From the NCBI GenBank assembly GCA_027604505.1, contig JADIIX010000018.1, positions 69,946 to 133,945 of the forward strand: a DNA stretch of 64,000 nt. The letters are read 5' to 3'. Under the pieces are notes generated by a model. The model was not told where the DNA came from. It saw nothing but the letters and a program-made list of their open reading frames with translations, and did no database searches. Both the position numbers and the translations under genes were made by a program. Below, in pieces: positions 23,801 to 34,700 of this stretch (positions within the stretch are counted from its first letter, which is position 1; the number at the start of each line of letters is the position of its first letter). The stretch comes from Gonapodya sp. JEL0774 (taxonomy: Eukaryota > Monoblepharomycota > Monoblepharidomycetes > Monoblepharidales > Gonapodyaceae).

Positions 23801-26800
23801 ACCAAAGTGCCATCACGGCACCGAAATTCCACCATGACGTGCCCAGAGAAGCATCGAACCCAAAGGCACTCGAAACATAGTCACTTCCGTCAACAATCAT
23901 GCTCCCAGGTTTAGCACCTTGAAGATTGCAGGTCTTGTAAACGTCAGGAACTCCCGGATATGGTGGAACAACGTAGATGTCGGTGCACTCGAACTGGAGT
24001 CCTCGGAACTCGTTCCCCATCAACGCTTATGAGATGTAAGCAAGGGTTCGAGGCAATTTGGAGCAAAAACGTTGTTGAAGCAAGAAGGAAATATCTCTAT
24101 TATCGTTCTACTCACCTCTGAAGGAATAGCTCAGGGGAGACACCCACACGAACCTGATTTGAGAACAGGACGGTGATTGAACGACCGTAACATCTCATAG
24201 AATAGAGAACCACCAGCCTACCATATGAACCAGGGTTTCACTTCAGAGTAGGGAATGAGATAACCGCAGTAAACTACAATCCAAAGGAATTGAGGGATTG
24301 CAACAGAACGAAAAAAAAAAGACTTAACGCTTACTGAGGTTGGGAATCAACCAAATGGCATTAAATCGGGTCGCGGTGTCAATGTTTGGGGATAAAGCAG
24401 TGATAAATCTTGCAAGGAGGAATGGAAGAGATGATGTTAGGGACGTCTGCCATCAAGAAGCTCAGAACCTCCACTTACCGACTGAACGACGAATAGCACG
24501 CTCCCGAGAAAAAGTTGAAGAGCAAGAACGTGAAGAACCTAACGGGATCCGGATTCAAGCCAGCCATCCAGTAGAGAATGGTTCCGAAGAGAATTGTATT
24601 GATGATTCGAATTGGAGTGTCTGCGACAACCCAGGACATCTTTATTGAAGGGCAGAATGAGTGCTTTCGGATCTCGTGCATAGCGAGCTTCCCAGACTGA
24701 GCTTACATAGCGCAAACCGGCGTGGTACAAACTCCACTCTTTGTGCTTGTAAACGTATGAACGCTCCGAGATCATCCGCGGAAGTTCAGTTTGTGTCTGA
24801 ATTGCGTTGAACAGCCTTTCGTAAATTCGGGATACATGAGCCCGGCATGAGATTCACCATGAACGTCGAGAGCGCGAGAAAGCTAGAACTCACAAACTGA
24901 AAAATATGGTGCCACCTCGAGAAAACGCACCCAATGCCGTCAGAGGTTGACGAAAGTTTACTGAGCCTGTGCATAGCGCCACGAGAACAACGAAGATAAC
25001 CTGGCCGATGACAGCGCTGGGTTGACCCCTCATGAGGAGAAACTCGCGGGAGAGGGCGATATTGAACTAAGAAAAAATGTCCAATTTAACGTTGGCAATA
25101 TGTTCTCTCCAGGTCGCGTTAACGAACCTGTTCCCATCCGGTCCTCGAATATGCTGACGTTGGCTTGGAGCTGAAGTTCTCCACACGGTACGCGTGCTCA
25201 GACTCTTGGAATGTCTGAGCAGAGTTGTTGGCGGTGATCTTCTCCTCTATCGACTTAAGTTCTTCCGTCATTGCACGGTAATTCTGAAGGAAAAGATTCT
25301 GTCGAGACCAAGGATGAAGGGATACATTTCACACGAACACACCTCGGAACGAAGCCACGCCTTTTCAAATTCCTCCGCCGTAGATGGGACTGTCGCAGGA
25401 TCTACGCCATCAACCAAAGCACGCTCTTTTACTTCGGTTACTGAATTTAGGAAATCGGGAACGCTCTGCCTCGGAAGCGGGCGAAAGCCGAGCTTTTGGA
25501 AGTAGTCCTTTGCGGCAGTGGACGACCCGAAGTAAATTGTCCTGCCCTTGGAGAGGAGAAGTACACGGTCAAAAAGTTGGAAGATGGAATCGCCGGTTTG
25601 GTTGACTGTTGTGGCGAAGAAGGAAGAAGAAGGTGAAAATAAACCTAAGAAATGGGAGCCCGCGATAGCCCCAGTGGGGCTACGCACTATGTACGACAGT
25701 GGTGCGCTTGAGGGCGGTTGTCACAAGACGAAGACCTTTGATGACTTGAAGAGCGTAGGTTGAATCCAGCCCCCTTGTTGTCTGGTCCCACACGTTAACC
25801 GCGGCAGACCCAGTGAGTTGTTCCGCGACTTGGAAAGATACGAGTGATAAATACGCCATACGAACAGAGCCAAAAACGCTCACAAGAGCATTTGAAGAGG
25901 AAACTCACTCGAAACTCTCTTCTTCTCGCCCCCACTGACTCCCCTCAGGAACTCGTTCCCCACCACGGTATCCATTGCCGTCGTCATACCCAGCCACTCT
26001 TCTAGGAACGTGAGGAATTCCGCTTTCACAGCGTCAACCCCCTTCTCAGATGAGGTGTGGCCAACTTTGAACGAGAGAGCCGCTGAAAGCGTTTGTCGGA
26101 CTGTGAGGGCGGGAATATGAAGGTCGTTATCGCCGCTGTAAAGGACTTCATTTTGGAAACGTTTCTGGAGGAGGATATTCCAGTGGGTGGTGCAGGAAGA
26201 TTTACGTATCGTATCAGTGTCGAAAAGGCACGCATACTAATGAGCTTTACCTTGAATTCCGAGGCACCAAGACCATTGATCGTCACGTCTCCAGCCACTT
26301 CCCTGTAAAGTGCCTTCAATCTCTCTGGTGTCTTCCCCAAAACTCGCACAAGAGGTCCTGCGCCAGCACCAGGTTTGCCCAACACTAACAGCATTTCACC
26401 AGGGCGCAAGAATCCAGTAGTGGCATGTAGAAGCGTAGCAGAGTTATCGGTTGGGGTGACTTTCGGTTTGGGGCGGAGGAGGAGAAGTGGGAGTAAGGGA
26501 AGCATAAGAAGACCGCGGAACGGCTTAATGTGAAGGGTTGGGAGTGAGGTGGAAATGATTTGGGTTTCGAGGTTGTGAGAAGCTTATGTCCCGTCATCCA
26601 CTACCCACGTCACCGAAACTTGGAATTCCCTCAGACACAAGCGCCTTGCTTCCGAGAACTCTGACATCACGCCATATTACTGTCGCTTCTTTCTTTCCAT
26701 AGCCCTTCTCCCGGGCAACCCGTTTGAGCTGATTGAGAAACGGTGCAAGCTCGCTCTCTGTACCAGGAGTTGGTGATGCTGAGTAAAACGCACGAATGAT

Positions 26801-26927
26801 TGGAGAACGAAAGCTACACACCAGAGAGCCCAAACTCTGATGCCAACGATTTTGAACTCTTTACTCTCGATATTGGTGTCTTGGTGAGTTCCACTTCCTC
26901 TGGACTCTCTCCATCAGCGGTGGACAT
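20812..26927 (-). CDS. PDR-type (ABCG full-size) ABC transporter, copy B
   Basis: Paralogue of copy A in tail-to-tail orientation, with about 27 exons. The first are 26822-26927, 26609-26778, 26251-26523, 25909-26164, 25688-25828 and 25343-25605, each with the same phase and nearly the same size as in A. The 256-nt exon 25909-26164 equals exons 4 and 5 of A (34 + 222 nt), so this intron is missing in B. The 13-nt microexon of A is retained. NBD1 again has GKPGAGAG and [11 protein letters not shown]2 has [18 protein letters not shown] and LDE|PTSGLD. The C terminus ends in the same W-R-N plus hydrophobic helix and basic tail. Protein identity to A looks roughly 60-70 % in compared segments, without a near-identical tract like that of the NTE1 pair. 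The ATG at 26927 is chosen because the longer frame begins with a non-ATG codon. Confidence 0.9.
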
Positions 26928-27804
26928 AATTGGTGGAAGAAACGGACTTGCTGCGTTTACAGAAACGAAGTTGGAAAAGAGGAATGTTTTCAGACAAGAG
27001 TCCACACGATACTTATAATGTCATTTGAGCGGGGATGAACGAATTGAACTGGCAGACCCGGCAGAACCTCGATTGGCCCGGGATAGTGCGATCCCACAAA
27101 CCGGATCGACCCTCAACCCAACGAGGCAAAAGTATAATTGGGTGGGGAACCGTACAAAATTCACAGACATTTAGAAACAGGCAACGACCAGATTACAAGG
27201 ACGGTTTTGGTGGGAATTTAGCTCAACGCAGGGGAGTAAATTGGTCGGAAACCCAGCTGCACCATCCAAAAGGAACAACGATCTTCTGCCGAACTGTGGT
27301 CACGGGATCAATCCTACCATTTACCGTGATGACGTATACAAGGGATCTCCACAAAACAGCAGATTACGAATCTGCTCTTACGTTGACTGCTCATACTTGT
27401 TTCGTTATGGTGTGCGGCTGACAATTTTAGATTCCCTAATGCCAGCGTAGTGAATCTTAATCTTGCAGCTTCGAATAACACAATCATTGTTCCATTTGGC
27501 ATTCTGAGCTTATGACGGCAGACAGCCAGTTGTCCCTACCAGCAGATCCATCACACGAATGCACTACACCGAGTTTGGCAACATCTGAGCATAATAGCAA
27601 GGAAAACAAGCAGAGACGCTATTGCTCCTCGATTCATTTGTGATTTCTGTCCGTAAGCTCAGCTAGCAAATTTTATTTGTTGGATAAGCAAGCAGCGGCG
27701 AACTCGTTTTCAATCACCTACATACATATATATTTCCAAATCGGGAGCCAGACAGAAAGTCATCGTGGGGGAGACGACCCAGGATTATAAATCAGAATCG
27801 AATC
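26928..27804. other. Divergent intergenic region between PDR-B and the SH3 protein
   Basis: About 880 bp between two divergent starts. It contains a short open frame (27035-27421, +) without domain or splice partners, and AT-rich sequence near 27650-27740. It probably holds both promoters. No RNA gene could be recognised. Confidence 0.5.
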
Positions 27805-28954
27805 ATGTCATCATCTGGTCCTACAACGTGAGTTTTGGGTCGATGCCGGTCCTGTTCCCGTCTGCAAGCTCTATCTCAGCCTCAACACTGAAACGATTTT
27901 TGGGATATGACATGTTTCAAAATCTGACTGGCAACTCCTGAAACGCGCAAAAATGTTCCCCTTTGCAACCTGCTCTTCGCCTTCACCCCTTTTCCAGAAC
28001 GGACCCTCCCGCTCTCTCCACTCCAGTCATTATCGCGGTAGTTTTCGCCGCTCTCGCCCTCATACTCGCCGCTACGGGAGTTATCCTGCTCATCCGTGCT
28101 CGTCGGATTGTAGCCAGGCATGGATGGCGTCTCGAGCGTGGTAATGACGCTCCCACTCCGGACTGGTCATCGGATAGAGACAGAAAGAAGCCACAGCCGG
28201 GTAGAATGAAGGCGTTAGCACGAGCATTATCAGGGAGAAGTTTTGCTGGAAGGACGAGAGAAGTAAGAATCGTGCTCTTCCGGGTAACTTGTTGACACTC
28301 CGACTTTTGAGTTCATCATCCTCTTCTTTCGCATTACGCTGTGTACCGAACGGGTTATCGGTAGCTCCAGCAAATGCGCGCTAGCACACCAGCTGCAAAC
28401 TGGAGGTCATTTACCCCCTTTTCATCCAAAGATGAACAAGACGTTGAGCCTCCTGCTCCGTGAGTTCTTTACTTCCGGAGTAATTCTCGAGAGATTACTG
28501 GGATGGCCAATATGAGAATTTGAGGGAGGTTTTGAAAGCTCTGGATCCGGCTGCACTGAGAGTAATGCCCATTACTCAATGTGGAGCTCCCCCCAAATTG
28601 TCATGCTCAACCGGTACCAGTAACTTGTATCAAACGCACCCTGTTAACTACTTTCGTTTACATCCGCAATCTAGGGTTCCTGCCACTCGCCCCTTCGTAG
28701 CCCGCTCCGACTTTCCCGACGAAGTATCCGTCAGCCCCGGTCATCGAGTTCTCATTTACGGAGTTTACCCCGATGGTTGGGCTCTCGGCCGTGTCCTTGA
28801 AAATTCGCGGGTTGGCTTCTTCCCGATTGGTGTTTTGGATGAGGATGACGGAGATGTTATGATCATGGACGGACGACAGAGGAAGTGGCCCCCGGAGAGG
28901 AAAAGCTCTGCAGGTGATGGCTGGATGGTGGATTTCTGGAGTAACATGGGTTGA
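27805..28954 (+). CDS. Single-pass membrane protein with C-terminal SH3 domain
   Basis: Exons 27805-27827, 27998-28262, 28371-28459 and 28492-28954 join in frame to 279 residues. A short Pro/Thr-containing N terminus is followed by one strongly hydrophobic segment (about residues 18-40) ending in a basic stop-transfer cluster (RARRIVARHGWR). The C-terminal part holds an SH3 fold: SDFPDEVSVSPGHRV, a GWALGRV strand and GFFPIGVL, matching the ALYDY-like start, DELS/DGW loops and GxFP motif. SH3 domains bind proline-rich partners; fungal proteins of this layout sit in the plasma membrane and help organise polarity or signalling complexes, but the partner is unknown. About 115 nt in the last exon (28560-28673) look intron-like at the start (GTAATG) yet stay open in frame and cannot be removed without a frameshift, so I kept them. 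Confidence 0.75.
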
Positions 28955-29483
28955 GTGAAGACTGCGCAGAGCCGGAAGATGCAGGGACGTCTTAAGCTGA
29001 CGTTGGGCACAGTTGGGTGAATGTGTTTCATAGGAGTAAGACCGCCCAGTCATGTTGAGTCTACCAGGAACGGGTGGTGATGATGATAAGGGACTTCACG
29101 TATTACTACATGTCGATAGGTGCATAGGTGGCTGGTCACGCAGGGTCGCTGATACCGTCCACCGTAAATTGGACAATGCAAGCTCAACCCCGAACTGTTG
29201 GTGTTCATCTCATGTTGTGGAATGGGAGGGCTAGTTGGGTCGGTTGGAGGCGTGTTTTTGTCTGGTCAGGCATCACTTTTTTGATTGAATTTTTTTTAAT
29301 GATCGAGGCTAACTCCAATGTCGCGCAGTAAATACAATTTGTGTCTATCCAAACCCAACAAGGGAACTAGATCCAAATCGTTGCCTCACGGTCCTCCACT
29401 CGAGACTCTGATTCTTTGAGTTCATTGAGCCCAACATTGAACATAATTCTCACATCCCTCATTCGTGCGCTTCACCCGTGTAA
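28955..29483. other. Convergent intergenic region
   Basis: About 530 bp between the stops of the SH3 protein and the LisH-CTLH-CRA gene. It includes a T-run near 29285 on the plus strand. It should carry the 3' ends of both transcripts; no gene is supported. Confidence 0.5.
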
Positions 29484-31360
29484 TTATTCTGCCATCTGCA
29501 CATCACCCTCCCCTCCATGATCACCGCCACCGGCAACCCCGCCCGGCCCATCCGCAACAAACTCCGCCAGAGTCCACCTACCCCAACCTTCCAATCTACT
29601 CGCATGTGAAACACCGCTCCCGGTAGTGACCCCAACTGCTTCCCTCCTCTCCCGCTCTCTTTCTCTCTCCACCCTCCTCCCTCCCACCGTAGGTCCACCC
29701 CCTGCTCCAGCTGCAGACGAAGCCGTAGATGCCGAAGCAGCGGCAGTAGTCTTTGCGCGTGCTTCCGCCCCAGCGACAGCAGAAAGATAATCGCGGACAG
29801 TCGAGGCTTGAGCAGCAAGGCGGGCAAGAGTGGGGTGCGAGTGCAGACCAAGTGAAGCTCGATTGAGAAAGAGGGCGGGGCGTAATAAGTGGAGGAGCAA
29901 TGGAGTGAATTCGATGTGGGGAAGGAACGGGCGGGGTAACCAGAGTCAATACGATCGATCGCATTTCAGTTGGGTGGGGGAGCAACCAGAGTCGGCTGAA
30001 AACTTCCGAAGGGGGCCCCTTTCTACGTTACCCTTTATCAAAACTAGCCGCTTCGATGTTTGCCTGAGCTCCCTGGTTTGCCGACACCCACACAACTCAC
30101 CCATCACACAATGTCCCACCTCTTCTGCAACGACTTCCCTCCTCAGGACGTCCATTTTCTCCCCAAGTGGACTGCAGCTCGGATTTTCGTACGCCACAAC
30201 AGCCAGCACATCCTGGACTTCCTCAGCGCACTGCGGCGGAAACCCAGTGAGCTCCGCCCGAGCGTAGGAGAGTGCAGCAGGAAGCGAAGAGTTGCGAACA
30301 AGTTCAAGAAAGAGTTGGGTGCGGAGGAGAAGAAGGGCGTGGAGAGTTGGTGGGGTTATATTCGGGTCCATCGGTGTCGGAGGTAGAGCATTGGGAAAGT
30401 GCACGGACAGGTGGGAAAGCGCAGTGCGGAGGTCAGGAACCAGTAAAAGCGATTTGAGGGCTGCGTGGGTGGGTCATGGGAGCGGATAGAGTTGCAAGCT
30501 TCGTGAGTAAGTATCCTCTAATGAGATGAGTCAAGCTGAATAGTAGTTCCCAGCAAAGGTGCGCATGCCGCCCTAAATGCATAAGAACATGATACATTTC
30601 ACAGAATCACGAAAACGATCACATCAGACGAGCCACATGGTGCACTCGAGAACTTGACAGTTGCCGCGCATATGCATTCAAGTGAGGAAACTCCCATTCC
30701 ACACCAGAAAATATCGGTAGAAAATAACATTACAGTCTCGCCTCCGATATTGAACGAACCTTTCCGTGCCTTCAGTGTTCTCCACTTCGTCTCCAAAGTG
30801 GTACGGACTTGCCCACCAAAACTCTCCAATGGCAAGTCTTCAAGTTTCACTTGTTCCATATTATTCAGTTCTTGGTCGCCTGTAACGGCCAATTTGCCTT
30901 TCCCAGCGTCCCCATCCGACTTGGTCACGCTACCGTTCCACTTAGGCGTTGACTCTGGTGTGCGGAGTGTGGATCCGCCACCCGTAGTCGGCAAACCTGC
31001 GACGTCGTCATCACCAGTGTCAATATCCATGCCCATTCCAGTGCCTGGATCCCCGGCGGCGTCTCCCTCATCATCTAACAACGGTTCCTTTTGAGCTTTA
31101 GAACGCCAATGGGCTTCTCCTCCATGTCCCACCAACGCTCCACCAACTCCCCCTTTGTCGTCGTCTTCTGCTTTTCTCGCTGTTCTTCCCGCCACTTCTC
31201 TGGCAAAAGCAAGTGCAGTTTCGCCGTAACCCTCGTGTAACAGATAGTCAAGCACAATCGCGGAGGCGGACGTGGGCAGCGAATTCGGTGGGCCCAATGA
31301 AATATTCGCATAAAGAGGAAACGCTGGGTCGCTGGGAGATGTTGAATTGGTCGCGATCAT
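29484..31360 (-). CDS. LisH-CTLH-CRA protein, GID/CTLH ubiquitin ligase scaffold (Gid8/RanBP9-like)
   Basis: Exons 30760-31360, 30101-30460 and 29484-29857 join in frame (both introns phase 1) to 444 residues. LisH motif: VLDYLLHEGYGETALAFARE (about 34-53). After an acidic, low-complexity insert of about 100 residues come CTLH (ALKSLLLVPDLRTALSHLS onward) and CRA (LRTQLFLELVRN to about residue 400), then a charged Arg/Glu- and Gly-rich tail. LisH-CTLH-CRA proteins build the scaffold of the GID E3 ligase that degrades gluconeogenic enzymes in yeast. No SPRY, RING or WD40 part is present, which favours the Gid8-like class over Gid1, Gid2/9 or Gid7. The first intron (about 300 nt) is long for this genome. 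GID4, the substrate receptor of the same complex, lies about 6 kb to the right. Confidence 0.8.
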
Positions 31361-31748
31361 TTATGTATCATGCGCTGTGGTGTGGGATGCGGGATTTCCA
31401 CTAAATTACAGGTTATTTTTCCAGCACCGGAATTGCCAATGATTACAGAGATCTGCGACGGAGCAAACTCGAGATATGTGTAATCGGATGAAGCCACACT
31501 ATAACTCCTCCTCCTTCTAATACGAAATGGTTCAAAAATGAAGTAAAACGAGCAAGTCTGCTACTTAAAGACCGAAGAACTAACTACCCAGCTTATGTGA
31601 ATGGACTCACCTCAGGAAGTATTTCATAGAGCCTTTATGTAAGGTGATATTGGCAAAATCCTGGCGCCGGTGAAAGTGGTGCATGGTTCGCTTCTGCTTC
31701 GCAAAACTGTTCAAGTAAAATTTCTAATTTCTAATTTGGTTGAAAGAA
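31361..31748. promoter_or_regulatory. Divergent promoter region
   Basis: About 390 bp between the divergent starts of the LisH-CTLH-CRA gene and the Crb2-like gene. AT-rich segments occur near 31700-31740. No specific factor site can be claimed from sequence alone. Confidence 0.45.
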
Positions 31749-34700
31749 ATGAGTGCGGAAGTCCAAACACCATCGATACCATCTCCAGCAGATGGGCAGG
31801 CTCCTCGAATCTACGTGGAATCGTCCCAAACACCTGAGAAAGGGAGTGATACGTCAACCGGAAGTGGCATCACGATTGAGAGCCGATCGGGGACGCGAGG
31901 AAGGGAAGGTCAAAGAGAGGGATTAGAGGAAGGATCTGTTGCGTCTTTGGGTCTCTTGGAGCTCTCGCAGGCGGGAACGAGTCCGGCGGTCTCGTCCCAA
32001 CCCGATTGGACCCCGAATCATTCTCAGACAAAACTGTCCCTAGGATTCACGGGCAAGGCGCTATCAAATCCAAATGGGGCACTTTCAGGGGACGAACTCA
32101 TGGTTATTGGCAGGATTGAGGTGGACGTGGACATGGACGTTGGAGAGAGAGTTCTCCTGCATTGTCCACAACGAGAGAAAGATTCACCTCCACCAGGAAC
32201 GGAGAATCTTGATAGCCGTGTGCGCACTCCAACTTACTCACAGAAAATAGAACGAAGAGATTCCAATTTCACATCTATCCGAGCAAATCAGGTCCGAGCG
32301 CGGACTCCACCTCTTGCAGGGAGTTCTCACTTCAACTCATCCCAGGACTCTCAACTGTACCCGCTATCGAATTCAGTCCCTCCAATATCTCCTCCTCACG
32401 TAAACCCAAGATTCGCCTCCCAACCCACTCCGCGGATCGAACGGCGACGGTACCCTTTGTCATCTATTGCGTCAGCACCTATGTCGTCCCCGCCATCACG
32501 CTCAGATCACGCACGGGGAGAAGCGTTGGTGCTGTGTGGTGGATTGAGGGTTACGGGTAGTCTGGACTCAATGGGGCAATTTTCTAAGAACCAAGCAGCG
32601 GACGTTCAAGACAGCACACCCATACACAGCCAGGGCGGCTCCGATGAGCCCGACAATCTGCCCGAGGGAGATCTCCAGATGGAACTCACGCCGACGGTCA
32701 TTGTTCCTGCCACCCGTCCTTCGCAGAACTGCCTTCCATTCGCCACGGGCGATACACCCATCGACTGGGACGCATCTTTTCATATAGGGGAGTCAGGCTC
32801 AGAAGCTCAGGGAGGAACGCCAAGGATGTTTGGAGCCGAAGCGGAGAATTGTGTCTCTAGTGGATGCAGTTTTCAAGGGGAATTCGTGGCGGGTAACGAG
32901 AGTGTAGGAGTCAAATCTGTGCTTGAACCAGGAAATGGAGCAGAGTTTGGGGTGACTGCTGGTGAGGACCAAGTGAACTCGCTTCCTTCCTGAATGGGTT
33001 GCATTCTTCTCCCGGGCCGACCTTGCTCCCAATCCCAGATCCAAGGTTTCATGGCAACCCGACTAATACTAATGGAAATGCCGACGGCAACAATCAAATC
33101 ACAAAGAGCCGTTTGGTGGATCCTGAAGCAGTAACCGAGTTAGTCCCGAACTCACCATTCTTTCCAGATTTGGTTTTATCGAGTGTGAGTTATGGAATTT
33201 GAATTGCCTGACGCACCACTGTGGCGTCGACACACAACTCCACCTTCCTGCAAATTTACATCCATCCTGCTCTCACTCAGAAGCCTTGGATTTCGCAGTG
33301 AGTCTCCTTCATTTGGCAGACATGGAAAATGTGGTCACATAAAAGCCTTTCTAAACAATTTTGAAGGCCTTCGGACCTCCCGCATACCTCCTCTGCAACC
33401 TTCTTCACTCCACCTGACGCTCGTGCAGCAAATACAGCGGGCGACGAGCAGCAACCTCAGGTGAGATAAGTGGGCACGACTACCGTATGCGGTCAGATTC
33501 TTCTGTCTGCATGCTTTTCAATCGCTCCTAACGGACCCTTAATTGCAATTCCTCCAACGCACGTATGCGCACCGTGATCGGACCTCCAACGTCTCAGCAA
33601 CACACTATCCAGGTTGAGTCGGTTCCAATGTTGCTTCCGGAGCTGTCGTCTGGCAGTTCGGGAGTTGACGATGGACACGGAGAAGCATCCGCCGGCGATC
33701 AAGTACATGACTTCAGCGCGTTAGGCGAAGAGAGAGCCAATCGGCCTGAGGGATACGTAGAGGAGGATGAAGAGGAGCTTGACGAGAGCGGGACGCCCTC
33801 GCAGAGAGTGCTGGATTTTGTCGGACATCGGCGAGGGGAAGCTGAGAGGGATGGTGAAGAGGATGAATACGAAGAAGGTAACGACGGTCATGGCCCAGTA
33901 GGAGTTGCAGGTGTGGGTAATGGAGATGAACGAAGCGATGATGACGATGATGACGAATCCTTCACTGACGTTGTTGAGTCTAGGCAAGACGGTCATGAGA
34001 GTGATTCGAACGATGGGAATGGTGACGGTACACAGCATCCTGTTAACCTTGTCATTGGATTGTCGCAGTCTCAGAAGGAAGTGGATGCACTGGGCATTGG
34101 AAATGTGGAAGGGCAGCATTTTGATGAAGCTGAATTGCGAGTGGAAACAAAGAAGGAGATGGAAGCGTTGGCTGTGGTGGTGGGCGACTGTTCGTGCAGA
34201 ATTGTTAGCCATCGGACCAGTGTTACTGCCCGCAGCTGCACGCTGCCCCGCGCTTCTCCACAATGCGATGAATCAATGATGTCCGGGAGACTCTTGGGAC
34301 TTGCTCCGCCTTCAGCTCTCCAAACCTATGCATCTAATGGACATGAGCACCAACACAATGCACAACAAGCACTTTTATCTCCTGCGCCTACTGGTGGAAA
34401 ACTTCACCTCCACCTCTGCAATACACAACCAGATAACTCCTCCACTCAAGGGACCCCTGGGAAGGCTCTTCAAGCTCCAGTCTCGATGGCGATGCTTTCG
34501 AGTCCAACTCAAGAGCACCCAACACAGAGACAGAACCCGCGAAATCAGGAGGGTTCGAGTGGTGCGTCAGCGAAGTGTCAAGCTTCCTTTGTGCCGGCAC
34601 CGTTACCGCGCTTGTCCACTGTAAAAGCTCATGTGGGGTCACCCTCCCGGCCCGAAAAGCGCCCCCGCGAAGTGTCGTCTGTTGGTACTCATAGTGAACT

